Virus record (IMG/VR): IMGVR_UViG_3300049215_000771
Location: 310,001-374,000 of that record
Length of the DNA: 64,000 nt
From: a virus
Reading direction: 5' to 3' (one strand)
Positions 1-6,830 of this stretch are shown piece after piece. The position numbers and the translations under genes are program-made. How positions within the stretch are numbered: the stretch's first letter is position 1; every line of letters starts with the position of its first letter. The notes under the pieces are model-generated. The model searched no databases. It saw only the letters and a program-made list of their open reading frames with translations, and was not told where the DNA came from.

Positions 1-1
1 C

Positions 2-244
2 ATGAGTAACATCAATGAAGTTTCGCCGCCTGGCTGGGCCGGCACCGTCAAGGCCATGAAGAAACACAAGGACATCGACAATCCTTTCGCCCTTGCGTGG
101 AGCATGAAGAACAAGGGTGACACTGCGCATTATAAGGACAAGAAGAAAGGAAAACCCGAAAAGAAAACCAAATACAAGCATGAAGAAATTGAGAGGAAAA
201 CCTTCAAACAATTCCTCGAAGAAAAGGGCTGGAAGCCTCAGTAA
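2..244 (+). CDS. Small basic phage protein, 80 aa
   Basis: Unknown function. The first half carries a motif PPGWAGTVKAMKKHKDI followed by NPFALAWSMK, which I have seen in small proteins of many large phages without an assigned role. The middle is lysine-rich and low in complexity. The C-terminus reads KTFKQFLEEKGW, which resembles the N-terminal tag shared by several other proteins here, but placed at the opposite end. The 3' end overlaps the convergent primase gene by 7 bases. The start is at the window edge (ATG at base 2), so the upstream ribosome binding site is not visible. Confidence 0.75.
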   Translation: MSNINEVSPPGWAGTVKAMKKHKDIDNPFALAWSMKNKGDTAHYKDKKKGKPEKKTKYKHEEIERKTFKQFLEEKGWKPQ

Positions 245-1287
245 CCAAAAAAATTCGTCCAGTCCGCCCCTGCCTGGTACGGGAACTGGTAGGAAATTGG
301 TTTAGCAAACTTCTTGATGAACCCGTGGACGATAACCGGGCCTTCCTTGACGTACATCTCATTCCAGTCCTTGTAGGGTTTCGGGGGACGTACAACAAAC
401 AACTTGTCCTTGTGCTTGGAAGTCGTCTGCACCAGCGACAAAGCATCACTCATGACCGTAGTTCCTACCTTTCCCGCTTTGTCACGGTCGAGACACAACA
501 CCAACCTGTAGTCCGCCAGCATGATGGCCTGCTTATCATTCATGTTCTTACCACCACACGCAGCAGCGTTCAAGTCAGAAAACGCCAGACTCATGGCGTT
601 GAACTCACCTTCGCACAAATGCACGAGTTCGCCAGCCCTGGGCCACTTGCCTCCCGGCATGTAAATGACATCACCTTTGCCGACCCCTACCTCCTTGGGC
701 GGGCCGAGGTAGCGAATCTTTGCCTGGGGAAAGATATGTCGCCCGTTCCAGTAAATCAACTTCCCGGTCCTGTCGTAATACGGGATGATGATGCGTGACT
801 TGTAGGGGTGTTCCGTGCAGATGTACAAACCCGTTGTCGGAATCTTACGCCCTTCCAGGTACTCTTCCGCCTTCTGCTTCCACCACTTATTCTTCAGTTC
901 GTCGATCAAGTAGGTGCCATAAGGCAGCAACAGATCAGGCGGGGGCGGCTCGACTTCTTCGGGTTGTTGTTTGGCGAAGAACTCTTCCAGGGCCACTTCC
1001 AGGTCACGAACTGTTGGCTCGCCCTTCAAAATGGCGAGAGCGTCTTCACGGTCGCAGTGGTCGATGAGTTGGACGAAGTTGATGAGGCTGCCCTTGCGGT
1101 CAGTCTTGAAGCAGTGGAATACCCCATACTTGCGGCGTTTCTTTCCACCAACAGGTGACAACCATAGATGATGGCCGTCATCGTCCGGCTCGAAGATGCT
1201 GTTGATGCGGATTTCCGTACCTTTCACGATCACGTCGTCGAAGCGTCGTTCTACCCAGCGTCGGAATCGGTCGAAATCTACAGCCAT
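238..1287 (-). CDS. DNA primase-like protein with TOPRIM domain
   Basis: Predicted phage primase, making RNA primers for lagging-strand synthesis. The C-terminal half has a TOPRIM fold: an acidic strand LCEGEFNAMSLAF (motif Glu), then VLCLDRDKAG with the DxD pair. The N-terminal part resembles a primase zinc-binding region (GVFHCF, then GSLINFVQLIDH), but a full set of Cys ligands is not seen, so zinc binding is doubtful. No helicase domain is fused. I start at the ATG at 1287 (MAVDFDRF) because a TATATA element lies about 10 bases upstream; an upstream in-frame ATG at 1377 would run into the divergent nuclease gene. About 349 aa. Confidence 0.8.
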   Translation of the reverse strand: MAVDFDRFRRWVERRFDDVIVKGTEIRINSIFEPDDDGHHLWLSPVGGKKRRKYGVFHCFKTDRKGSLINFVQLIDHCDREDALAILKGEPTVRDLEVALEEFFAKQQPEEVEPPPPDLLLPYGTYLIDELKNKWWKQKAEEYLEGRKIPTTGLYICTEHPYKSRIIIPYYDRTGKLIYWNGRHIFPQAKIRYLGPPKEVGVGKGDVIYMPGGKWPRAGELVHLCEGEFNAMSLAFSDLNAAACGGKNMNDKQAIMLADYRLVLCLDRDKAGKVGTTVMSDALSLVQTTSKHKDKLFVVRPPKPYKDWNEMYVKEGPVIVHGFIKKFAKPISYQFPYQAGADWTNFFGY

Positions 1288-1296
1288 GCTCTGTTC

Positions 1297-1302
1297 TATA
1301 TA
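1297..1302 (-). promoter_or_regulatory. TATATA element upstream of primase
   Basis: One of a series of intergenic TATATA sequences close upstream of starts in this window; candidate phage late-type promoter core (T4 late consensus is TATAAATA). It ends 10 bases before the primase ATG. Confidence 0.4.
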
Positions 1303-1362
1303 TTGGACTGGCTTATCATTGAATATCGGGTTAAAATACCCAACGATATTGGAGACTACACA

Positions 1363-2124
1363 ATGGACATCGAACACATCAGCGTATCACGAAAACAAAC
1401 CTGGGACACCTGCCAGCAACAATATAAATACCGTTACCATTTGAAGATGTACCCGGAAGGCCCACAACCCATCTACCTTTCCTACGGAAAAACCGTCCAC
1501 AAGGTCGCCGAGGAATACGTCCGGGCACAGGGCAAACGCAAAATCGAGGATATTGCCAAGGACGTTCTCTCCGGGCATATTCTACTCGAACATGGCGTTG
1601 CTGCACCACCCCTGGATCGGGAATACAAGAAAAAATTCCCGCAGCACTGCCGGCATATCAAAGAACTGACCGACAAGATCGGCTACGACGGCGAACTGGA
1701 GTACCAGTTCCACTACGACCTGGACCCGCCGCACGGACGCTTCGTCACAGGCTTCATCGACCGTCTCATCGTCCGGGGCGACAAGTATTTCATCCTCGAC
1801 TACAAGACCACCAAGAAAGGCTTCTGGCGCAAGAACTCAAACACCATCAAGAAAGACCTCCAGTTGGCTGCTTACGGTCGGGTTGTACAACGCACATTCA
1901 ATGCGAAGGCTGAAAACATCCGGGCAGCCTTGTTCTATCTGGAAGGAAACGAACTCGTGTCGGTTCGTTTCAACGACGAGATGTTGTTGAAGGCCGAGCA
2001 GGAGTTGTTGCAGGCGCACATCGACATTTCTACAACCAGCCCTGACGACGCCTATGGGCGAGTTGGCGATCACTGCCGCCGTTGTGATTACCGGCAGGTT
2101 TGTCCTTTTTATTCACTGACATGA
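1363..2124 (+). CDS. PD-(D/E)XK nuclease, RecB/Cas4-like
   Basis: Single-strand/double-strand DNA exonuclease-type domain of the RecB nuclease family, 253 aa. The N-terminus (SVSRKQTWDTCQQQYKYRY) is the usual Sx-x-x-x-C-x-x-x-Y opening of RecB/Cas4-like proteins. A catalytic motif follows: GFIDRLIV, then YFILDYKTTKKG (D and D-x-K of the PD-DxK core). The C-terminus has three cysteines (DHCRRCDYRQVC), the typical Fe-S cluster signature of this family, with a fourth Cys near the N-terminus. The start at 1363 has GGAG upstream. The stop overlaps the next ATG (ATGA). Likely role: recombination or replication DNA processing. Confidence 0.85.
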   Translation: MDIEHISVSRKQTWDTCQQQYKYRYHLKMYPEGPQPIYLSYGKTVHKVAEEYVRAQGKRKIEDIAKDVLSGHILLEHGVAAPPLDREYKKKFPQHCRHIKELTDKIGYDGELEYQFHYDLDPPHGRFVTGFIDRLIVRGDKYFILDYKTTKKGFWRKNSNTIKKDLQLAAYGRVVQRTFNAKAENIRAALFYLEGNELVSVRFNDEMLLKAEQELLQAHIDISTTSPDDAYGRVGDHCRRCDYRQVCPFYSLT

Positions 2125-2696
2125 TTCGTTGCATAGAAGACTTGAAGCGTCCGCCTCGTGTTGGCACGAAGTACAAAGTGCCATGCGTGTTCGGTAAAAT
2201 CGCCAACATTGGCCCGCATTCCATTCCTCCTGATTGGTGGCCGGTACTTCGTCCGTCCCATCAGGACAGTAAATATGCCCCACGCCATCGCACTGTTTGG
2301 AAGAAAACGGATTGCGGCTACGACGGAGTTGACGAAGTTTACTACGAAGACGATCCAACGACACCCCACCACATGCACGTCGATCCGAGGTTCACCCCGG
2401 AATCAATGTACACACCCTGGGAAATCCACAACCGAAGCTGGCACTCGACCATTGTGGCCGAGTCAGACCTGGAGTGGCGGGTGTTGGTATGTGTCCGCAA
2501 AATGCCGATCCAAAGGCTATTCACTGGTTTTGGCCAACTTTTCATTGAAGATCACAAAGATAAATTCATCAAGTGTGGTCGCTGTCCGCACAAGGGGACT
2601 TTGCTGACATCGTGTCCAAGTGAGCGGGGTGTTGTAACCTGCCCCGCTCACGGACTACGATTCAACAAGAAAACTGGTGCCTGCCTAACAACTTAA
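2121..2696 (+). CDS. Phage protein with C-terminal Rieske-type [2Fe-2S] motif
   Basis: 191 aa. The last 40 residues have a complete Rieske signature, C155-x-H157, 16 residues, C174-x-x-H177 (CPHKG and CPAHGLRF), followed by NKKTGACL, exactly where Rieske ferredoxins and ring-hydroxylating oxygenases have their cluster-binding loops. The N-terminal 140 residues are Trp- and His-rich and not recognised. It overlaps the upstream nuclease by ATGA, so the two are probably co-translated. Electron transfer is the family role; its function in a phage is unknown. The convergent protease gene overlaps its end by 4 bases. Confidence 0.75.
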   Translation: MIRCIEDLKRPPRVGTKYKVPCVFGKIANIGPHSIPPDWWPVLRPSHQDSKYAPRHRTVWKKTDCGYDGVDEVYYEDDPTTPHHMHVDPRFTPESMYTPWEIHNRSWHSTIVAESDLEWRVLVCVRKMPIQRLFTGFGQLFIEDHKDKFIKCGRCPHKGTLLTSCPSERGVVTCPAHGLRFNKKTGACLTT

Positions 2697-3649
2697 CGCC
2701 CTCCAGGTAGCGGAATGTAGTTTTGTGGAAACTGTTGTGGAGGCCCATTGCGGTTGATGATGGGAAGTTGCCGGGCAGCAGACCCCATGAAGGGCGGTTG
2801 GTTCAGAAGGAACTCATACCCCCGCTGCTGTCGCCAATACTCATGGATGACGTTGATTGGTGTGAAGTAACCAATTCCACTACCATCAATTCTGGATGTT
2901 CCCCAGCAGGTTCCGATGTAGTAGCCATCATCCGTCATCAATCCGCCCCCGGATCGTCCTGGGCGTGGGCTGTTGTACTTCGTAATCAAGTCCTTGCCTT
3001 CCGGCCCGACAATCTCCACGTCATAATGGGCCACTTCCCGCCCGCCATCACATCCACACGAATGCTGATGTGAACCAGGAGGAATCTGGTAACTCAAAGG
3101 GGCAATAGGGTAGTACGTCGGCACCCAATCTGGCTGGAAAGTAATCAAGCCCGTGTCACAGCCGCTCCTGTGACTGTAGAAAATGACCTTGGCCGGGTAC
3201 TCCTTCGTCGAGTCCAGCTTCTTCTCATTCTGATACCAGGTGATGACTTTGCACGTCATGTTTTTTCTTTCTCCTTCTTCGGCGGACATCGCCCCGTTAT
3301 TCCACAAGTGGCCGCAAGTGGCAACATAGGCAATGTTTCTGGAGGAGTCGTAGTAGCAAATCGTACCGGAACCAGAAGCTCCAGTCACGGAGATTTTCAC
3401 GGAGGCGCAAAGCCAGCGCCTGAACTCTTCCCCACGTTGTTCAACAGGTGGCGCTTGGTTGGAAACCAGTTCGCCGTAACCGCCGCCAATAATAGGCATA
3501 TTGTCCAGCGGATCAGTCCCGATGATGTGACGTTCGGAAAGTTGGATAAGTTGGTGGGTTTCTCGCTGTTGGGTGGGTGTTCCTACACTTAGAATCAAAC
3601 CTGTAGCAATAACAAACAGTGCGAGAAGGACTAAGGAAAATCTGCGCAT
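2693..3649 (-). CDS. Secreted trypsin-like serine protease (first copy)
   Basis: 318 aa with an N-terminal signal peptide (RRFSLVLLALFVIATGLIL). The chymotrypsin-fold triad is readable: H114 in ATCGHLW, D165 in GCDTGLITF, S233 in GRSGGGLM, with a C-terminal strand TCWG. The C-terminal 50 residues are Pro/Asn/Gln-rich. Strong ribosome binding site AAAGGAG before ATG at 3649. Exported endopeptidase is the likely role; targets are unknown. It is one of several exported peptidases in the window, and its nearest relative here by fold is the 52450-53283 protease. Confidence 0.85.
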   Translation of the reverse strand: MRRFSLVLLALFVIATGLILSVGTPTQQRETHQLIQLSERHIIGTDPLDNMPIIGGGYGELVSNQAPPVEQRGEEFRRWLCASVKISVTGASGSGTICYYDSSRNIAYVATCGHLWNNGAMSAEEGERKNMTCKVITWYQNEKKLDSTKEYPAKVIFYSHRSGCDTGLITFQPDWVPTYYPIAPLSYQIPPGSHQHSCGCDGGREVAHYDVEIVGPEGKDLITKYNSPRPGRSGGGLMTDDGYYIGTCWGTSRIDGSGIGYFTPINVIHEYWRQQRGYEFLLNQPPFMGSAARQLPIINRNGPPQQFPQNYIPLPGGR

Positions 3650-3680
3650 TTCACTCCTTTGGGCATGGTCGTCCTGGGAG

Positions 3681-3687
3681 TATATAT
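3681..3687 (-). promoter_or_regulatory. TATATAT element upstream of the secreted protease
   Basis: TATATAT 31 bases upstream of the ATG at 3649, between two minus-strand genes. Same element class as other intergenic TATATA sites here. Confidence 0.35.
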
Positions 3688-3690
3688 TGC

Positions 3691-3999
3691 TCAGAAGGGT
3701 ATCTTGCCCCTACAGATGTCGTAGAGCATCATCCAATCAGAAAGTTTCGCCATCCAGGGATTGCGAAACGCCGCTGGTTTGTTATGCTCAAATATGAAGT
3801 GTCCAGTCCAGGCGAATGGGTACACAATGAAGGGCATGAACACCAACAGTACCAGGAACCACCAGCTTGAAACAACACACAAAGTCAGAACGAGTCCGAG
3901 GTACAATAGAGTGGCAATTTGCCCCAGGACATGCAGACGACGACACCACTTGTTCTGGTGTAAACTCAAATAGTGTTGATAGTAGTCGTTGAATTTCAT
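3691..3999 (-). CDS. Mpo1-like (DUF962) membrane protein
   Basis: 102 aa, with two hydrophobic segments (about 26-43 and 45-62). The conserved DUF962/Mpo1 landmarks are present: H14 near the N-terminus, RRLHVLGQ (H23), then GHFIFEHNKPAAF (H67, E71, N73) and LSDWMM. Yeast Mpo1 is an iron-dependent dioxygenase acting in fatty acid alpha-oxidation; the conserved histidines are the presumed metal ligands. Role in phage infection unknown; membrane lipid change is a possible inference. Divergent from the 4020 gene across a 20-base spacer that holds TATATA. Confidence 0.75.
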   Translation of the reverse strand: MKFNDYYQHYLSLHQNKWCRRLHVLGQIATLLYLGLVLTLCVVSSWWFLVLLVFMPFIVYPFAWTGHFIFEHNKPAAFRNPWMAKLSDWMMLYDICRGKIPF

Positions 4000-4004
4000 G
4001 ATGG

Positions 4005-4010
4005 TATATA
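4005..4010. promoter_or_regulatory. TATATA element between divergent genes
   Basis: TATATA followed directly by GGAGGAAAT and the ATG at 4020. It also lies 5 bases from the divergent start at 3999. The palindromic core could serve either direction. Confidence 0.4.
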
Positions 4011-4019
4011 GGAGGAAAT

Positions 4020-4502
4020 ATGCTCACTCTTGTCGTATCTCACGTCATCGGACTTACCAGGGAGCAACGGTATGATCTTCACGCCGGCAAACCCGTCGAT
4101 GTCGTTGGCGTCAGTGTGCCAGTTTGGTTCGAGAAAGGCAGCACTTCCGAGCCGGCCAACGAAGTGTTTGTCAACTACAAGCTAACGAACAAGAAAGAAT
4201 CATTCCCGATTAAGATGACCAAGTGTGGCTTCGAGATCAACATCCCCCAGGCCAACCCGGAAGCCGAGGCTGAGATCAAACAACTGCCCAAAGACGCCCT
4301 AGAAATTGTAGGGGTAAACACCAATTTTCCAAACTCTACAAACCTGCTCGATCTCAAGGACGGCGGGTCTGAGTTTCTGCAATTCCGTCAATATGCAAAA
4401 ACCAATTTGATTGCAGACGGGCAAGTAACTCGCAAACCTTTGAACATTGTTCATTGCGTCGAGATCAGGCCAATCGAAGATGTGATTCAGACGTTAAGTT
4501 AG
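4020..4502 (+). CDS. Unknown phage protein, 160 aa
   Basis: Not recognised. Mixed alpha/beta composition, no signal peptide, no membrane segment. The start is well supported by GGAGG six bases upstream. The 3' end overlaps the convergent structural gene by 9 bases. Confidence 0.65.
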   Translation: MLTLVVSHVIGLTREQRYDLHAGKPVDVVGVSVPVWFEKGSTSEPANEVFVNYKLTNKKESFPIKMTKCGFEINIPQANPEAEAEIKQLPKDALEIVGVNTNFPNSTNLLDLKDGGSEFLQFRQYAKTNLIADGQVTRKPLNIVHCVEIRPIEDVIQTLS

Positions 4503-5003
4503 TGGGGCATCTCGAAGCGACAAAGACATGCGCATGTTGATGCTGTCACCTGAGTTGAGTGTGACTTCTTGGGACAAAATAACGCTGGCAAGCAACACGC
4601 CTGAGTTATCGCTGGTTGTTGTCATGAACAAATTATTCACTGGCCCCCATGACCCACCATTCGCCTGGAAGGTAATAATGCTGCCAATGGCCTGGTAGAT
4701 GTTGGTTTCATTGATTGTAACTTGTTGAATGTTCCAGCCAGAACTACTGCTCACTTGTTGTCGCAAGTAACCATTGGCAGTGGGTTCATCAACCAGGCTT
4801 TCCATCGTGTCATCGACGGTGATGGTCCCTCGATTATCGAGGCCCATGAAATAGTTGGCGGGCGGCGTGACCCCACCGAAAAGAACACTCAGGAAATACT
4901 GCTCGGCGAGTGTGTGCAGGGTGTTGTAGAGATTTTTATCCTCCCAAATCACTTTCCCATCTCGAATATGCTGTATCTCAATGACTTTCAGGAGATGCTT
5001 CAT
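4494..5003 (-). CDS. Probable virion structural protein, 169 aa
   Basis: Beta-rich protein with an N-terminal stretch WEDKNLYNTLHTLAEQYFL and YFMGLDNRG. This arrangement is typical of small tail or baseplate-associated proteins in large phages, followed by a Ser/Thr/Asn-rich beta domain ending in MRMSLSL. No enzyme motif. The start overlaps the stop of the 2H phosphoesterase gene (ATGA), so it is translated from the same minus-strand message as the genes from 5003 to 8711. Assignment as structural is inference from composition and context. Confidence 0.6.
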   Translation of the reverse strand: MKHLLKVIEIQHIRDGKVIWEDKNLYNTLHTLAEQYFLSVLFGGVTPPANYFMGLDNRGTITVDDTMESLVDEPTANGYLRQQVSSSSGWNIQQVTINETNIYQAIGSIITFQANGGSWGPVNNLFMTTTSDNSGVLLASVILSQEVTLNSGDSINMRMSLSLRDAPLT

Positions 5004-5569
5004 TTTGCCCCTATCTTGATCTTGGTTCTGGTGCCTGTTTTCGAGGAAAAGATAAGTTCGGCGGGGCTGAAAGTCTCTCCTTTGAACACTTCTTCGCCGA
5101 CGAACTTATCTGCTTTGCCTTTCTTCACATAAGCGATGGTGACGTGTGGGATGTAGGACGGATAAGCATCGGTAGCCGGCAAGTTGTTGCTCAAAGTCTT
5201 GTGCAGTTTGTGCAACATCTCGCTTTCTACTTCAATCTTCAACACATCAAACTTGTCATTTGACGTGAACAAGGACATCCTCCCAAGCACCACTTCGCCA
5301 GTTCGCTCGTTGTGAAGCACCTTCTCGACCGGGCGATGATCGGAAGAATGCAGCCCATATAACACAGTAATGTGCGGTTCTTCTTCACGACCGAAGGTTG
5401 GGTCGTCCGGGTTTGTGTACAACATGGAATCAGGAACGTGATGGTCGCTCCATTCCAGGATGTTTTGGGCCAATTTATCTGGCAAGTTTACTTGTGTCGA
5501 TGAGTATTGGTATATTACATCATATCCATCAACCAAAAATTGCCTGAATGTTGTCGTCTTCCCCCTCAT
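5000..5569 (-). CDS. 2H phosphoesterase (2'-5' RNA ligase-like)
   Basis: 189 aa with the two hallmark H-x-T motifs of the 2H superfamily: H66-I-T (EEPHITVLYGL) and H142-V-T (IPHVTIAYVKKG), 76 residues apart as expected for the two-fold symmetric fold. Family members hydrolyse or ligate 2'-5' or cyclic phosphodiesters. In T4, the 2H protein Acb1 degrades the cyclic nucleotides of CBASS immunity, so anti-CBASS is a reasonable hypothesis but not shown. The N-terminus TTTFRQFLVD resembles the tag motif of other proteins here. The start overlaps the upstream gene by 41 bases. Confidence 0.8.
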   Translation of the reverse strand: MRGKTTTFRQFLVDGYDVIYQYSSTQVNLPDKLAQNILEWSDHHVPDSMLYTNPDDPTFGREEEPHITVLYGLHSSDHRPVEKVLHNERTGEVVLGRMSLFTSNDKFDVLKIEVESEMLHKLHKTLSNNLPATDAYPSYIPHVTIAYVKKGKADKFVGEEVFKGETFSPAELIFSSKTGTRTKIKIGAK

Positions 5570-5885
5570 ATTCGGAGTTCTTTCTTCTTCGCTGGTGAAT
5601 TTCTTCGATTTTCTTTTTCTCCACAGCGATCATCTCGTCGATCAAGTCGATGGTTTGTTTGACAGCGAAGGGGTTGACAACCTGACCATTGATAACCGGC
5701 CAGTTGTTGGTTTGTGCCGGTTGTTTCTGCCATTGTTCACGCCGCTCACGCTTTGTTTCAATCCGCTCCAGTCGTTCGAGAGCCGCCCGGATTTGAGCCT
5801 TGACTTCCGCCAAGGCGAAATCTTCTGGTACGTTTCTATAAGCCTGCGACAACAGGCTTTTTACTTCTTGTGTGTTATGCTTCAT
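5529..5885 (-). CDS. Unknown coiled-coil protein, 118 aa
   Basis: Not recognised. Highly charged; residues about 28-55 (ALERLERIETKRERREQ) and 78-100 look helical or coiled-coil. Its ATG overlaps the preceding stop as TAATG, so translation is probably coupled to the gene at 5885-6829. Position between terminase and the 2H phosphoesterase suggests a late operon member. Confidence 0.6.
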   Translation of the reverse strand: MKHNTQEVKSLLSQAYRNVPEDFALAEVKAQIRAALERLERIETKRERREQWQKQPAQTNNWPVINGQVVNPFAVKQTIDLIDEMIAVEKKKIEEIHQRRRKNSEYEGEDDNIQAIFG

Positions 5886-6829
5886 TATTCTGCCTTTCTA
5901 AACAGATCGAGCCAACGGATAGGTGCCTCGCTGATCTCGCTCATTAGTTTGTTGTTTTTCAACTTAACCCGCCACACATCCATTCCCGGCGAGTCGGGAG
6001 CCTCCTCCCGCAATACCGACCCAACAGGCAAAGAAGACTCAATGCCCAGGGCGATCTCACGCTTCACCTGCTCAAACCTGTGACGATCTTTGGGATGCGC
6101 CACAACGTACAAGACCTGAAACGCTGATCTTGGTTTCGTTCCCTGGAGAGAACGAACCAACTGCGTGTAATCTTCTTGAACACTCATCGGAAATCCATCT
6201 ACATCCTGAATATCGTACAATTCCAAACCTGTAGGTTTGGTATTGTTGCACATGAAAGTCATGGATGGTGGTTGCCCAACAAGCACCTGGCCCTCATTAG
6301 ATACCCAGGAAGCATCCGGCATGAGAGCCTGGAAAATTACACTACTGCCGTTCCATTTGTGGACCCGGCCAATAGCCCGTTCGATAAGTTCCACCATCTT
6401 CGCTGCATTCTTCTGAGTTTCAGCAAGAATTGACTCTACAACTCGGTTGGCGGTTTCTTTGGAGAATTGAATCTCCTTGCCGTAGAGGTAACTGCGGCAC
6501 TCGAACAAACCATTCTCGATCACCCCGACTATATCGGGGTCTTTTCCTCTCGCCCAGGCAGTGAACTGCTCGTGCGCCCGCCTAATTTTGGCCGGATCAC
6601 GGGCAGCCACAGCCATGAGCATTTCTTCCATTCTCGGATACGTCAGCTTGACCAAATTCGGGCGCAAGTCTAGTATCTCGGCCAAGTGCGTAAGGAAACA
6701 TTCACCCCGCTTGAGTGGATCAAGCAAAGTGTCATAAACATCACGCTCCAGCGACTCCTTGTAGTGATCCAAGGAGAGTTCGACGGCTGGACGCTTCTTA
6801 GATTCCAGATACTTGGCAAACGACGACAT
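5885..6829 (-). CDS. Unknown late protein directly after terminase, 314 aa
   Basis: Function not recognised. The first 130 residues are helical and charged; the C-terminal half is alpha/beta, including RSAFQVLYVVAHPKDRHRF and a final segment EAPIRWLDLFRK. The start ATG at 6829 follows the terminase stop by one base (TGATATG), with GGGTGG just inside the terminase end, so translation is coupled. A TTG 12 bases further upstream is possible but less likely. The first residues, MSSFAKYLESKKR, fit loosely to the tag motif of candidate capsid cargo. Confidence 0.65.
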   Translation of the reverse strand: MSSFAKYLESKKRPAVELSLDHYKESLERDVYDTLLDPLKRGECFLTHLAEILDLRPNLVKLTYPRMEEMLMAVAARDPAKIRRAHEQFTAWARGKDPDIVGVIENGLFECRSYLYGKEIQFSKETANRVVESILAETQKNAAKMVELIERAIGRVHKWNGSSVIFQALMPDASWVSNEGQVLVGQPPSMTFMCNNTKPTGLELYDIQDVDGFPMSVQEDYTQLVRSLQGTKPRSAFQVLYVVAHPKDRHRFEQVKREIALGIESSLPVGSVLREEAPDSPGMDVWRVKLKNNKLMSEISEAPIRWLDLFRKAE

Positions 6830-6830
6830 A

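Noticed and set aside
1423-1431. Exact T4-late-like TATAAATAC
   Set aside because: Lies inside the nuclease coding sequence encoding QQYKYRY, with no gene start nearby; chance match.
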